Shown piece by piece: positions 49,214 to 61,300 of a stretch of 64,000 nt of DNA. Each line of letters opens with the position of its first letter. The first letter of the stretch is position 1. The stretch covers positions 1,227,004 to 1,291,003 of the forward strand of contig BCJJ01000008.1 of the NCBI GenBank assembly GCA_039545355.1, in the 5' to 3' direction. Under the pieces are notes generated by a model. It saw nothing but the letters and a program-made list of their open reading frames with translations, was not told the origin of the DNA and searched no databases. This stretch comes from Trichosporon coremiiforme (Eukaryota > Basidiomycota > Tremellomycetes > Trichosporonales > Trichosporonaceae). The translations under genes were made by a program, and so were the position numbers.

Positions 49214-51120
49214 GGTGGGCTGGAGAGAAGCGGGTGGTTAGGTGTCGGCTAGAGAGGGAGTGAGGTGTGTCGTCGGTGGCTTCCCAGTTGTCGATGACAG
49301 AGGAGAGGGTCTGGTCTAGGTATCTACCGAAGAGGAGAGGACGTAGAGGGAGAAACTAGGAGAGCTGGGGAAGAATGGAAAAGGAGGAAGGCAACCTTAT
49401 CGAGCGTTATATATGGCTCATCGAGAGACCTGTGTCTGGATCGTGAGGGCAGGCGAGAGCTGAGCTGATGAGTTTGAGGTACAGAGGGATTGTACGCGCT
49501 AGGCTGGGCACGGCCACGAGTGCAGTCACAGTTCTGCAGGTTTGACAGGCTGATCGATGGACCTCGCCCGCCCCGCGTCGTCTGTGTTCGGATCCACAGA
49601 ATCAGCCTGTAAACGGTAAGCCACGACTCACACCCACTCTGGCTGTGCGCTGTGTGCGACTCAGATTGTCGCCTCCTCGCGTCGTACCCTGTCCTGTGTC
49701 CGTCTCCGGGGCCACACGACTTGCAAGGGCAAACATCTGGGGCAGAGTCTGGGGGATCTGTTCCCCGGGCTGGGATACGTGGGGTAGCGACATGGCCAGA
49801 TGTGGCGAAGTGTAGCGAGGGGTCGGCGCGCGGCGGAGCAGCGAATTGGCAAGAGCGATACATCGGCACAAGTGCGAAATCTGCAAAATCGCGCAAAGGC
49901 GGGGATATCAGACGGGGGTGGGGGCGGCGTAGGTATGCGATGCCAAGACCTGGCCGACCTGGCGATTCTCATTGAGGACGAACGGGGGTGGTGGAGAATG
50001 AGACGCCGTTGGGCAGGGTCAGTCTGCGGGCCCCACGGGCAGGTCGCGCTGGATGCGCTTATTCTTCTCGCTAGAGCAGGCGCGAGACCGAGAGAGAGAG
50101 CTAGGATTAGAGGGCAGGCGGACGTCGGACCGCTGTCAGGTGAATGTCAGTGCACGAACGGGAAGGCACTGTGTGATCTCGACCCAAGACAAGCCGGATG
50201 TAACAGGTAGAGAGCAGTGGACAACGCCTCATGCCTTTACTCGGCTTGCATCATCCTCCAGGTCCATTGCCTTGGCACGGCCGGTCGCTCTGGGCCTTCA
50301 TGCCTGGACTAGCAGAGCTCACGCGAGGATGAACAGATCGCAGCAGGGCAGCCAGGCTGGAGCAGGGCCCGCGAGGCACGGGCGAGGGCGTTGAGGGGGT
50401 TCCACGGCTGTGATTCGTCGATCTGCATCGATTGCTGGTACCGGCGTACCCATCGCCGAGCCTAATCTCCCATGGGTCCAACGTTTGGCGCGTACCTGGC
50501 GACTGGAACTGGGCTAGCTCCCCTGGACGCAAAAGTCTGGGCACGACCGGCCGGCATCCCATCACCGTCCATCTCAATCCGTCTCTTGCCATCGCTGCAG
50601 ATCATGGCATGGTGGACGCTGCAAAGACCAAGAAGGGTGGGGGAAAGTGGGGCGCCTGGGCGACCGCCTTACATTCCATCAAGCCGCCATCACGGCAGGC
50701 GCGGCATCGTCGGGATCGGCGAGGCGCCAAGACCTATCTCGTCCTCGAAGGAGACATCGACTAAACTGCTTAAATCTGACCTAGCCGAACTCTGGGACGG
50801 CATTCTGCATGCAAGTAAGTGACCAGATACGTGTGGAGTAGCAGCTGCAAAGTGCGATAGAGCATGATAGAGCGATCCAGGTACAGAAACGGCCCGTTTG
50901 GGTGACATGAACACGATAGGATGTCTGTTGGATGTTGGACGTCAGTCAACCAGTGGCGAGCGACGCGATGGCGGACCTATCTGGTCATGGAGCGCCGGAC
51001 ACGAGTCACCGACCTCTGCCCCATCCCCAGCTCATGCAGCCTGGCTCCGCGTTTCGAGCCGGGTTGCGCGTGTCGTGCCGTGAGACATCAGCCCACACTC
51101 GGAGACGAACGCCATCGATA

Positions 51121-51165
51121 GCCACCTATGCCACCTATGCCACCTATGCCACCTATGCCACCTAT
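51121..51165. repeat. 9-nt minisatellite GCCACCTAT, 5 perfect copies
   Basis: Five identical tandem 9-mers, then CGATGCC. Non-coding context; likely a slippage-prone, polymorphic locus. Confidence 0.95.
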
Positions 51166-54158
51166 CGATGCCGATACATCCGATCGAAGGCCGATGGTGC
51201 CGAGCGGACAGGAGCAGCATTCCTCGTTCGCCCTCTCTAACCCCACCACCGCAGCCCCGCAGCCACGATATGCCACGATATCCGTGGCTTGACTGTGCCG
51301 AGATAATCTTAACGTGGTCCGTGCTGGGCGGCGTCGCTCTTCGTGTGAAACGGACACTGTGGCATTCGTGGGCATTGCTGACGCGCCATCTGGAAACTCG
51401 CGAGATACTCTCGGCGTCTCTGTTACACGGGACAGTGGCGTCCCGAGATACTACGATGTGCAACGTCGTTGGTTGTTGCCAACGTCTTGCCACCACCCCG
51501 GGCAAGATGCGGGGCAGCGGCGCAGCAGGGCAAGTTGGGGAAAGCTGGGGAAATTGCGGCTTGTTGCGGCTACGGTTCCAGGAGAAGACCGGAAGTAAGG
51601 CTGACAAGATTTGCTAGAACAAGCTACACGGGATCGCTGAAGACCTCTTCGGGTGGCCCAACTTTCGTGAAACAAACGTTGTGAGTTGGAGTTGTTGCAG
51701 AGGGGAGGCGTTCACCACCGCAGTTGTCCAGGTGGGGGCCAGGTGGGGGCCGTCACGTTCCCAATTGCCTCGCCTGGCTGCTCGCCTGTTTTGCGTGCTC
51801 GCGAGGGGCTCGAGAGGGCTCGTGTCCACGGGAAGTGAATGGAAAGCCACGACGACCACCAGAATAGTGAGGCCAAGCCTTGCGATGGCGAAGAGCCAAG
51901 CCTTTCAGGACTCACTTGGTGGGGCCAACCGGGGGAGGCTTGGTCGACCCCCTTGGCTGGCCTTGGGCGTTTCGGGCCCCGGGCACCTTCACGTGAATTC
52001 AAACGTGTACCCCTCGCTCGTCCCCCGTGATGGCTGTGCTGGCGTGAGTTGCGAGAGTTCGGTGGGGAGCGGCCCGGCCGTGTGCTGGGTTGCCGGCTTA
52101 CGTCGTTGTCGCAGTCGCGAGAAGGTGGGCAATCGCAGCCACCATTGCAACTTCTGTCAGCGCCCAGATTCGCATATCTGACGTGTCTGTCGCGGGTCCA
52201 GCGCTGCTCCGCAGTGCTCGCCCAGCTGTGCCGCGATTACTGAGCTTATCCTGAGATGCATATCGTGCGATAGTCAATGCAGAGGAGAGGAAGAGTTACG
52301 TGACTGCGGTGAGTGACGGTGACTTTCTCAGCTGATCTCGGTGCCAAGTCTTATCTGCTTGGCCGAGCCATGGGATGTGGAGCGGTGAGCATGGACTAAA
52401 ACAGTATGAGAGGTGGGCCGGCGGGGAAGAGGCCGAGTGCTTGGTGGAGTCCCAGATCGCCCAGTCACGGCAACCATATCGAGTCCGGGTTGCATCAGCG
52501 GTACCATGAACTCGTTCATTCCCGAGTGTTTTCTCGTAGCTGGTTGGACGAACGGATCAATATCGCCATCGGCAACCTGAATGCAAACTCAAATATCAGT
52601 CACGGGGGCAACAGGATCAGCACGAAAGGGAAGATGGTAGCGAAGAGAGCCCCGAGCGGGGGCGGCAAGAAATCCAGGACCGGCCCAGGTCTTAGGTCTT
52701 CAGGTGTTTGTTCAGGAGCTTGCCAATCCGAATTGCGCAGATATCCATTGAACCGCTCGTGTTCGCTCGTCTGCAGCGAATAGACGAACCCGAAATCTTG
52801 GCATGCGACGACTTGAGCATCACAACGTTTGTGTGTGTGTCACTGTGTTGCTGTATGCTGAGCCGTGATTCGACGACAAGCATGGGAAGACGTCGTTCGC
52901 GTGGGGTATTCACCGCTCTTGGCCGTGCAGATGTGTGTCCGTGTGCGTCGGTAAAGGGTGTGGAGGTGACGAGCAGGAACGAGGGGGAACGAGGAGGAAT
53001 CAAGCAGGGGGTTGTACTAAGCGCGGACGCAGATTCCAATCATATCCCGCGCTGCGTCACACAATTCCACCCGGCTGCACACAGTTCATTTTGGCTGCGA
53101 GATTCACACTCTCTGGGCCATCGCTGCGCAGCGTGGTATCAATGCACTGACATTCAGCCCCCCGCGGCACTTCTCTGTTGGACTCATTCCCATTAACCAT
53201 ACTGAAGACACTAAGCACAGTGTTCCCTACCCCAGATCGACGCCGACGGCCCTAGCAGCGATGACGCCGATGACCCGTAGTCCGATGACGTACGGGCGGA
53301 GGTCTGGACACGGCCGGCCCGCTGATCATCGCTGATCGCCCGATCAACAGAAGAACGGGGCTCCAGTGATCCCGCTCCCTCAAGCACCCTGGCGACTAAT
53401 ACGCCGACGTAACGCTCCTCATCGGGAGAGGTGAGTATCAGCTTTGAGCAGAGGGCAAGTCCGTGGGCTGGTGACTGTCTGGCTACGGCCCTTGTCACGA
53501 CAACATGCCAATCGCCGGCGGCGGCGGCCCATGCGCCAGGCCTCGCTGAAGGACTCTCAGGCAATTGGTCGACTAGCCCGACGACTGGTCGCCCGTCGAC
53601 GGGCAAGCGGAGAAGGGTAACCGGCCCTTAGAACAGCTCCAAGCTCAAGTCGGCGAGTAAGGCTGGACGTTCAGAGTGACTTCCCCGGCGCGTAGGGCCG
53701 AACCTGGCTCTCCGTCATTATGGTCGGTGCACAGACGCTGACCGGTTCACAGATACGGTGCGATCGCGACCTGGCCTCACTCACGGCTTGTCGTTTGGGC
53801 AGTGAACCTCGCAGTGACGGGTCAGCGACCCTCGCTGGACACTCGGCGTTATGTAAGCTCGAGCTCCTTGAGCAGCAATGCGAGTGCAAGAAGAGTGCAA
53901 GAGGACCCATGTGCCCATGTGTTCGTATGCACTAGGGCTCCGATGTTCATCTCCGTGCATCGAACGCCGTGCGTGGCACATGCCGAGCAGGTTGCCGGCC
54001 ACGCGGCTATCATCGTTGATCCAGGACCTCCTGACTCCGACCGGCTCGGCAGCGTCGGTTCGCGGCCCGCTGTCCGCCCTGTACACCCTGTGCTCCGTCC
54101 TCCGCACTGCGCCACTCTTTGGTCTACCTGACGCTACCCCGCGAGCCTGGACCGGTTA

Positions 54159-54188
54159 GACTCCATTGGACTCCGTTGGACCCCGTTG
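54159..54188. repeat. 10-nt tandem repeat, 3 near-identical copies
   Basis: GACTCCATTG, GACTCCGTTG and GACCCCGTTG follow each other without gaps. Confidence 0.9.
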
Positions 54189-54510
54189 AACTCAACCACG
54201 AGCAGCCCGTGCACCCTGGTCTGATCACCTGGCCGTCTGGCGCATGGAACACACGGTGGCTCACGACTAGCCTGTCGTAAGCCCGCGGCCGAACCGACTA
54301 GCGCAACGCATCGGACATCTTAGTGACAGTGGATCCGTCCAGTGGAGCAGTAGTGCGAGCAGTTTATCCCGACATTGCCCCGAGGCACCGCCGAAGTCGT
54401 ACCGTACCGCCGGTTCAGTCGGTACCGCCGGAATGCGGCGTCGGAATTGCGGACGGCCGCCCTTCGCCATCGCTGGTTGGACGCTGGGTTATGAAGGGTT
54501 GCGGGGCTCA

Positions 54511-54540
54511 GCACATTTACGTTCTGCACATTTACGTTTT
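54511..54540. repeat. 15-nt tandem duplication
   Basis: GCACATTTACGTTCT is followed directly by GCACATTTACGTTTT; ATTTACG recurs again near 54575. Confidence 0.9.
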
Positions 54541-54688
54541 GCGGATCCGATCCGGCGGAAGAACCGTAACATTCATTTACGTAAACGCCCAAAGGCTGTT
54601 CCGCGGCTCGATCGGAATTTTGGCTGCACTCTTTGAGGTTTGCGTGGGCGAACATGCTCTGTCCTCATGCATCACACGGTGTACGGAT

Positions 54689-54718
54689 CCGCTGGACCGC
54701 TGGACCGCTGGACCGCTG
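54689..54718. repeat. 8-nt tandem repeat CCGCTGGA, 3.75 copies
   Basis: Three perfect CCGCTGGA units and a partial fourth, passing into GCTGTTGCTGTTG. Confidence 0.9.
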
Positions 54719-55930
54719 TTGCTGTTGCGAGCTGTTCGCGGCCCGGGGAGGAAGGGAGGGAGGGAAGGCACTGATGAACTCGAGGAACGCTATGCTTGCG
54801 ATCGGTCGCCGTCCAGCTGAAACGTCCAGGAACTGCAGGCTACTTACGTCGGTGCCTTCATCTTGCCTCTGCGACGCACGCGGCGAGGTGATGAACACTG
54901 CTTTCGCCTGGAATTTAGGACTGCACAGTCATCGACACCGACAGCACACCGCCGCTTTTACCGGGAGCCAGATGCAGGCACTGCTGGGCGCCTGCCGCTG
55001 GAGCTGGGCAACGGCCCAGTCTCCTGTCTGCTTCCGAAACTGAGTGCGTGTCCAGCCAGATCCCGAACTTTTCTACTGCTGGGCGTTAGTCACTGGCTGA
55101 AACTCCGGTCCGTGGCAAGAGACATGTGGAGGGATCCCAGGGCCGCTGCCGTTCTTCCATGTCAGCCTAGCCAGCTTAGCCAACCTCGTTGCTCCCTCCC
55201 TGATCACTGATTACTACGATTACTCTCGTGGTCCGGATACTCCAAGGCCAAGTCACCAAGGTTGAGTCGTCCGCTGACATGCTGACGCCCTGATGACGCG
55301 CTCGAAGCGCTCGATGCGTCTGTACATTCGAATCCCCCCACTCCGGCCACTCCCCCATCCTGCGCCTCGCAACTACCTCCCTGCCGCAAATAGATCTAGG
55401 AGCTGTCTTTCCGCCCAGACGTGTACTAGACTCGAGGTGCATAGGTGCCATCGTGGCGGACGATGGCGGGTGCAGGGTGAAAAACGCTGCTTTGCGGAAT
55501 GTGAGGAGACATCCTGCGCAGACACCGAGTGGCCAGGCCTCTACGCTAGATATAGTTAAATTTGGATCTGTGGACGCAGGGTACGACCCGTCAGTCGCTC
55601 GGGGCGCCCTTGTTGTGGACCGTCAGAAAACGCCGAGGTCCGAGGTTAGCGCGCTGTCAGCAGCGCGTGTGTCACTAGCCTTGTATAATCAGCCCGCAGC
55701 ATACGTCACTTGATGGATCCGTAACGAGGCATAGAACTACATCAATCAACTAATCCGCATATCATGATCAACAAAAGATGGCAAAAGTGAAAGAATCAAT
55801 GGAGGCTGCGAACTAACCAGAAAGGAAGAGGCAAGGTGGACAACCGTGTATGTGGAGCGAGCCAATTGCTTTCTGGGCTTCTGGGGCTCCAAAACGAGGT
55901 CGGAAGAACGAAGAATAGTAGCTTTGCTGT

Positions 55931-58330
55931 TTAGCCAGTGCCCATCCAGTCGAACTTGGACGGCTGCGTGTCCTCTCCCGCCAACAGGCCGGCAACCAAA
56001 GGGTCTGAGCCGATGTCGACGGGCGGCAGAGGCGCGGGTGGGGTGAACTCCACCGACCGGCACTGAGGCGGAAGACCCTGCCTCGACGGATCGGGGTCCG
56101 GAGACCAGAACGTGTATATGATCAGCGTCGATGCGAGGTTCCAGTCCGCTCCCAGAGGCGGCAGTCCGACGTGGTGAGGTGGGATTGACACCGACGTGTC
56201 GCGCATGACCGCCTGCACCATGGCACTGTTTGGTGAACCAATGGACGCCAGGGTCTCGAGGTCTCGTCCCTGGTCCGCAAGAAGATAGTTGTACAGTCGG
56301 CCCATTTCGGACGTAGGTGCGGAGCCGACGAGGTCGCCAGAGTCGTTGAGACGCAGCTCGGTTGCGGTCCTCGGATATCGTACATGGCCGGAAGGGTGCA
56401 GGAAGGAAGAATCGGTGACCAGCGACCATCCCGTTGTCTCGTTTCCAGGAGGTCGGAGCGATAAGTCGACCGACATTTCCGACATCTGCATGCCCCAGTC
56501 GGCCGGAAGAGAGAAGTACACGTCGATGTGGAACACGGAGAGACCTGGCGTCGCCGCAATCTGTTCCAGGAAAGGGTAGCGCTCGCGCCACATGTAGATC
56601 GAGTGCCAAGCCATGGGCTCACCCATCGCGAGGGGGCCGTTAATGGTCAAGGGCACCTGGGAGCCGTCGTATGCTCTTCCGCGAGCCTCGAAGGCTGTCG
56701 GCTGGAACGTCGGCAGGGAGCGCTGGTCAGACCAGTTTGACCCATAAGACGATCCCCAGGCTTGGGCCGTCGACGACAGCGGCAGGCCATAACTGCTTGT
56801 CTGGCTGGCGACGCTCCCGAGGGAGGGCAAGTTGGACAGTGGAGGCAGTCCGCTGCGAGAAGACTGGGAACCGTACGACGGTTGGGCGTACTTTGACGTT
56901 TCCGGGTAGACAGAACGATCTTTCCAGTCAGAATACTGGGACGGGGGGTTGTCTGGGAGAGAGGGGAGAGTGATGTGCCCGTTCTGGCTACCAGTTGCGG
57001 CAGGCGTTGCGGGACCAGAAGGATAGAATGGAGACGCACCTGACTGAGAGTCATATGGGGATGTGGACGTCGGAGGCGATCTGCCGACGTCGCCGTATTG
57101 ACTTCGGCTACCCATGCTGCCGTACGGATACCGTCCACCACTCAAAGGATCTCCAATGGTCGATGGCGAGGTCGTGACTGGGCTCTGGGCGTCCATGTCA
57201 CGCGGGAGCGACAAGGGCGGTAAGGTGTGTAGCTGGTTACCGTAAGGGCCCTGTTGTCTGCTGGCGCCTCCGTGTTGACCGTAGTAGTAGGGATCTTTGC
57301 GGTGACTGCTGCCACCACCGCCCCGGTCGTACGTCCATGATGTGTAATCAGACGGGCTGTTCCAATAGGAGTAGGCGCCTGCTCCGCGAGGACCGCCCGC
57401 TTCCGTCATCGAGGGTTGCACGTCCGTTACTCCCGCCTCGAGGTCGAGAAGCCAGGGAGGTTTGGGACTGTTCGCCAGGTCGGTTCCGACGCGGTAACCG
57501 ATGATGTTGTAGATGGCCTCTGGGAAGGAGTAATTCTCAATGACATTGGCGGTTGATGTCTCGCCAGGCTCTTCCCCCACTCTAGACTTGTCCTCGAATG
57601 TAAAGATTTCCTTGACTGGGTTGGATGTCAGCATCTGTGCTTTCGGTAAGGATTACGCGGCGAATCGAACGTCGCGAATCCTTCCAGTCGTCTGTGTCAC
57701 ACAACGACTGTGTGTGTTCCCACTTACAAACTGGTGGAACCTTGTCCTTCAGAACCTGAGAATGACTGGATATTTGTTTTCTGTTGTATAGCCGCCGCGT
57801 CGCGAGGGTACAGATGGCCGCAATGAGCTCGTTGCGACCGAGGGGACGTCCAAAGAATTTGATTTTTGTTCGACCGTTGGGGGGAATGCAAGCGACACCT
57901 GCGGAAAGAGGTTAGCATCTGCTGGGGTTGGGGGAAGGCGGAAGTCCAGAAGCCACACGGCGTTTGCGCCTGGCTCCTGTGTATGTGTATGCTTTTTTGT
58001 CAAAGACAAAGGGAAGGGGTACTCACTGGTGCAGAAAGCCATCTCCGCCTTGGGGAACCAGATCTCAGACACCTTTGCACGCCTCTGCGTCTTGCGGCGC
58101 TTCTTTGCACGTGCAGAAGCACCNGCNGCNTCNTCGTTCTCNTCCGCTCGTGAACGAGCGATGGGAGATTGNCCGTGCGANTCATGATCGCCGGGGTATC
58201 CAAATGCCTCTTGGCTCGGGTATGATCCGACGACATGCATGTACAGCTGGTCCGGGGTGCAGATGAAACCGGCGCCAGACTGTTCTTGCTTCGCCTGCGC
58301 CGGCACCGAAGGGCCAGCATCTGCAGGCAT
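55931..58330 (-). CDS. TEA/ATTS-domain transcription factor (Tec1/AbaA/TEAD family)
   Basis: Exons 58330-58027, 57898-57728 and 57639-55931, introns 128 and 88 nt; at least 727 residues. A basic stretch ARAKKRRKTQRRAK (nuclear localisation) leads into the TEA DNA-binding domain, about residues 86-160: EIWFPKAEMAFCTS, then IPPNGRTKIKFFGRPLGRNE, and the recognition helix RKQISSHSQVLK. It is split by intron 1. The family binds CATTCC-like sites and controls hyphal growth and development in fungi. The remaining 560 residues are Tyr/Ser/Gly/Pro-rich; the last 280 are more ordered (WHSIYMWRERYPFLEQ, FHIDVYFSLPADWG) and may bind a cofactor. Start uncertain: the frame extends upstream of 58330 without an ATG, so a 5' exon may exist. 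The second junction uses an AAAG acceptor to keep frame (VPPVSQMLTSNP). Confidence 0.8.
58124..58181. other. Seven ambiguous bases (N), all at third codon positions
   Basis: N occurs at 58124, 58127, 58130, 58133, 58142, 58172 and 58181. All are congruent modulo 3 and fall on the third base of codons in the TEA factor: GCN twice, GGN once and GAN four times on the minus strand. Confidence 0.95.
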
Positions 58331-61300
58331 GGCAAAAGTCGACGCAATACCTGCGTTGTGGATGGGTGGCGACACTACCAAACCGGCGGCTGGCAACGGC
58401 CGGTGGCAAGGGGGAGGGAGTAAGTTGGTAATGGCCTGCCGAGGGTAAGGGAGATGTTGTTGGTAGGGAAGATTGGCGGACCTGTCTCCTGATGGGCTTG
58501 CGCGCAAGCGCTCAGGCTTCGGTCAAAGAATCTTCGGTGATGGTTAGGTCGAAGAGGTCCGCTGTTGGGGGAAGGCGACACGGGCTGGCTGCTGTGACGT
58601 CGACGAAATGGGATAAATTTGTTGTGACTCGGTCCCCTTTTGCCACTGAGTTTGTCGCGAGAGAGACGGGTGTTGATACAGTTGAGTCCACAGTGTCTCA
58701 CCAGAAACGACTAGGAATCCAGACGTTGCGCAAGATGGGTTGGACGTTTCGGCAGGTCAACTAACCTGATCGAGTTCTGGGCTGCCGACGACGATGACTG
58801 CAGTGTGTGGAATGGAGTGGGCGGGATCGCCCCTGATGCCGAGGGTCGGTGGGGGAATGTGGTATGTTGGAAAATTAGTGGTCTGGTGGGGGGTGAGCGA
58901 TGGACAAGAGTCGAGAGTGGTGAGGATGCGTGTCGGAGATGGCGGCGAGATGACAAAGATGGAGGTGGAAAGAGCGGCGTGCTATGCGAGCCGGCGGATA
59001 TGACGCTAGGAGAGGAGAGCAGCGCAGGTCGCGGTCGCAGATGAGGTGTGGGACGGTGATGCACTGGAGTGAGGAGGGAGCAGGTGACCGATGCTTGCCC
59101 GCAGGGAGAGGCTTGGTTCTTCGGGGTGAGGGTGAGGGCGGTGAGGGTTGGGTGAGGGCGGCTGGGCTCGGCTGGCTGCCTGGCGGGTTGACTGGGGGAT
59201 GAGAACGAAGTGAGTTGAGGGTCTGTGAGGGGCGAGGGCGATTAAGGTATGTACAGGGCCTGAGGGCCAGCCCGGACGTCCGGACAGGGAAGGCCAGATT
59301 TCGATTCAGGCCCAGCTTCTGGGTCCTGGTACGGGGCCGCCGTGCAGGTGCAGGCGCACGATCGCAGGAGTCGGTGCCAGGTGCACGAGATGCTCCTCTA
59401 ACTGCAGCGATCCGGATGGTGGGATCCTCGTCCTCCTGATGGTCCTGGCCAAGTACGTAGGCGGTGGATGCACGCGGATGGCGGTGTTGACAAGTGATGC
59501 GCGGTGTGTTGTATGTATGAGAGATGTGGTGGTGTGATGAAGGGAGATGGTGGGAGGCTGGGGTTATGCGAGGAATGTAAAGTCGTCGACGTCCAGTCGG
59601 AAGGAAGCAGGAGGGAGCGAGCGTGGTAGGCAGTAGGACGGCAGGCTGTCAGGCCGGCAGGCCGGTAGGCTGGCCACAGGAGGAGAAGGCCGAGCAGAGG
59701 CTAAGAGAGACAGGTTGATGCAGCCCTCGGTCAAGTGCTGCTGTCCGGTTCACCCTGCGATGCGCTAGTCGGGATGCAGGCTACAGAGAGGGGAGAGAGA
59801 CCGCTATCAGCAGACAACGCGCGGTGTCGGCCGCACTACTACTACGCTGGGTGCGGGATTGGGGAGGTGACGGGTGCAGGTCAAGCGCCGCGCCGATACC
59901 AGGCAGACCAGGCGGACGGGTTACAGGCGGACGGCGAGAGTAACAGAGCTCGGACGGAGCGCTGGGAGGGGACGGTCTCTAGCGAAAATAGGAGATCGAG
60001 CATCAGTCGCTCCAAAACCCAGTCGGCCTAGGCTGCAGACGAACGCTCGCTAGGCTCAACGTCCGAGGTAGCCTGTAGTGCACTCCCAGTCCTTGCTGGC
60101 TGCGAAGCGAACTACTACTAATCCTCGGCCTTATGCGTCTTTTGTCACTCAAACACCCTATCTCTAGCCCTCAATCGAAAATCGCACACGCGAGTCGGAT
60201 ACTGGTTATGTCGCGCACCCGCTTGTCGTTTTCCACAGCGGGCTGAATCAATCCCGGTCGGCGGTCGGCGCGAACCGCGTCTTGCGTGCGTCGCTCTTCT
60301 GTAGCGCCCGTGCTTAAAGTGCTTCAGAGATCGACGTAGGTGTGTCAAAAACTGACTCGCCCGCCGGCAGGGCGTGCGTTGCTAGGTTCCGGTTCGGTCG
60401 GGCAGCGGGTAATCGAGAAGGCGCGTCGTCAACCCACCCAAGGTGTGATGCGGGGTAGGGAAGGGAACGACGGAGGGGAGGAATGGATCGAACAAAGAGA
60501 AAAAGTGAACAGAGGGGGGAATGCAGTTCGTGTCAAGGGTCTGGCTGGTCTTCAATTTGGGTCGTCTGGAGGGATACAAGAGAGTGTTATCCAGGATGAC
60601 TGACGTTACCGCAATAATAGACTTTGGAGACCCGACTTTTATTTCAGGACGAGACGTTGTTTCAGTCCGTGTACACACGCTACACATTCCTGCACACACC
60701 GCGCTGCGCTGGGCTTTTCGTCTTGCTGCTTATCTGACGCGCTCGGGTCGGCTATCCTGCTATCCTCTCTGTCGTCCCACTGTTCATGCGTTCATGCCCG
60801 TCACTTGGAGCAAAACAGAGCACGCAAACTGAGGGTTTGTGAGATGCACCTGGTTCAGCCTGGGGTCAGCCAGGCTCACTCTGCCTGCGTCGGAGCCTGA
60901 GCTGTAAAACTGGGTAGCAGCAGTGAGGATGGGACACAGCCAAGCCCTTGGAGGACTACCTGGGGGCTTGACCTGGCGTCGAGGGGTCGAGGGATCGAGG
61001 GAAGGGGCGCTGGAATCCTTCGAGCCCAGCTCTCATTTCCCGAAGCCCGTTCTCTGGAGCATACACTACGGACGCTCGTGCACATCATAACACGCACCGG
61101 TACTGTGCATGCAGACCTCAGGCGACGACACAGGTAGACCCACTAAGCAGGTCAGGTCGCTTAAGCATCATTCATGGGGGTACGCAAACGCAAACGCAAC
61201 ATGATTGAGTGGCCCGTATCGCATCAATGGGAATCAAACCACTCCACTATGCAAGGCATGTGCCGCCCTTCTGGAAACGGAAAAGTAATACGACTGGGTA

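Larger units (their letters stand above)
49214..55930. other. 6.7-kb gene-free stretch with scattered short tandem repeats
   Basis: The longest region without a recognisable gene. No frame exceeds about 190 codons, and none shows a known domain or splice-consistent protein. It holds the transporter promoter (49214-49600), the 9-nt minisatellite at 51121, and a cluster of 8-, 10- and 15-nt repeats at 54159-54718. The last 200 bp are AT-rich 3' flank of the TEA gene. Confidence 0.5.

Noticed and set aside
61200..61290. tRNA-like GGTTTGATTCC on the minus strand
   Set aside because: T-arm and anticodon stems have too many mismatches; no cloverleaf can be formed by hand.
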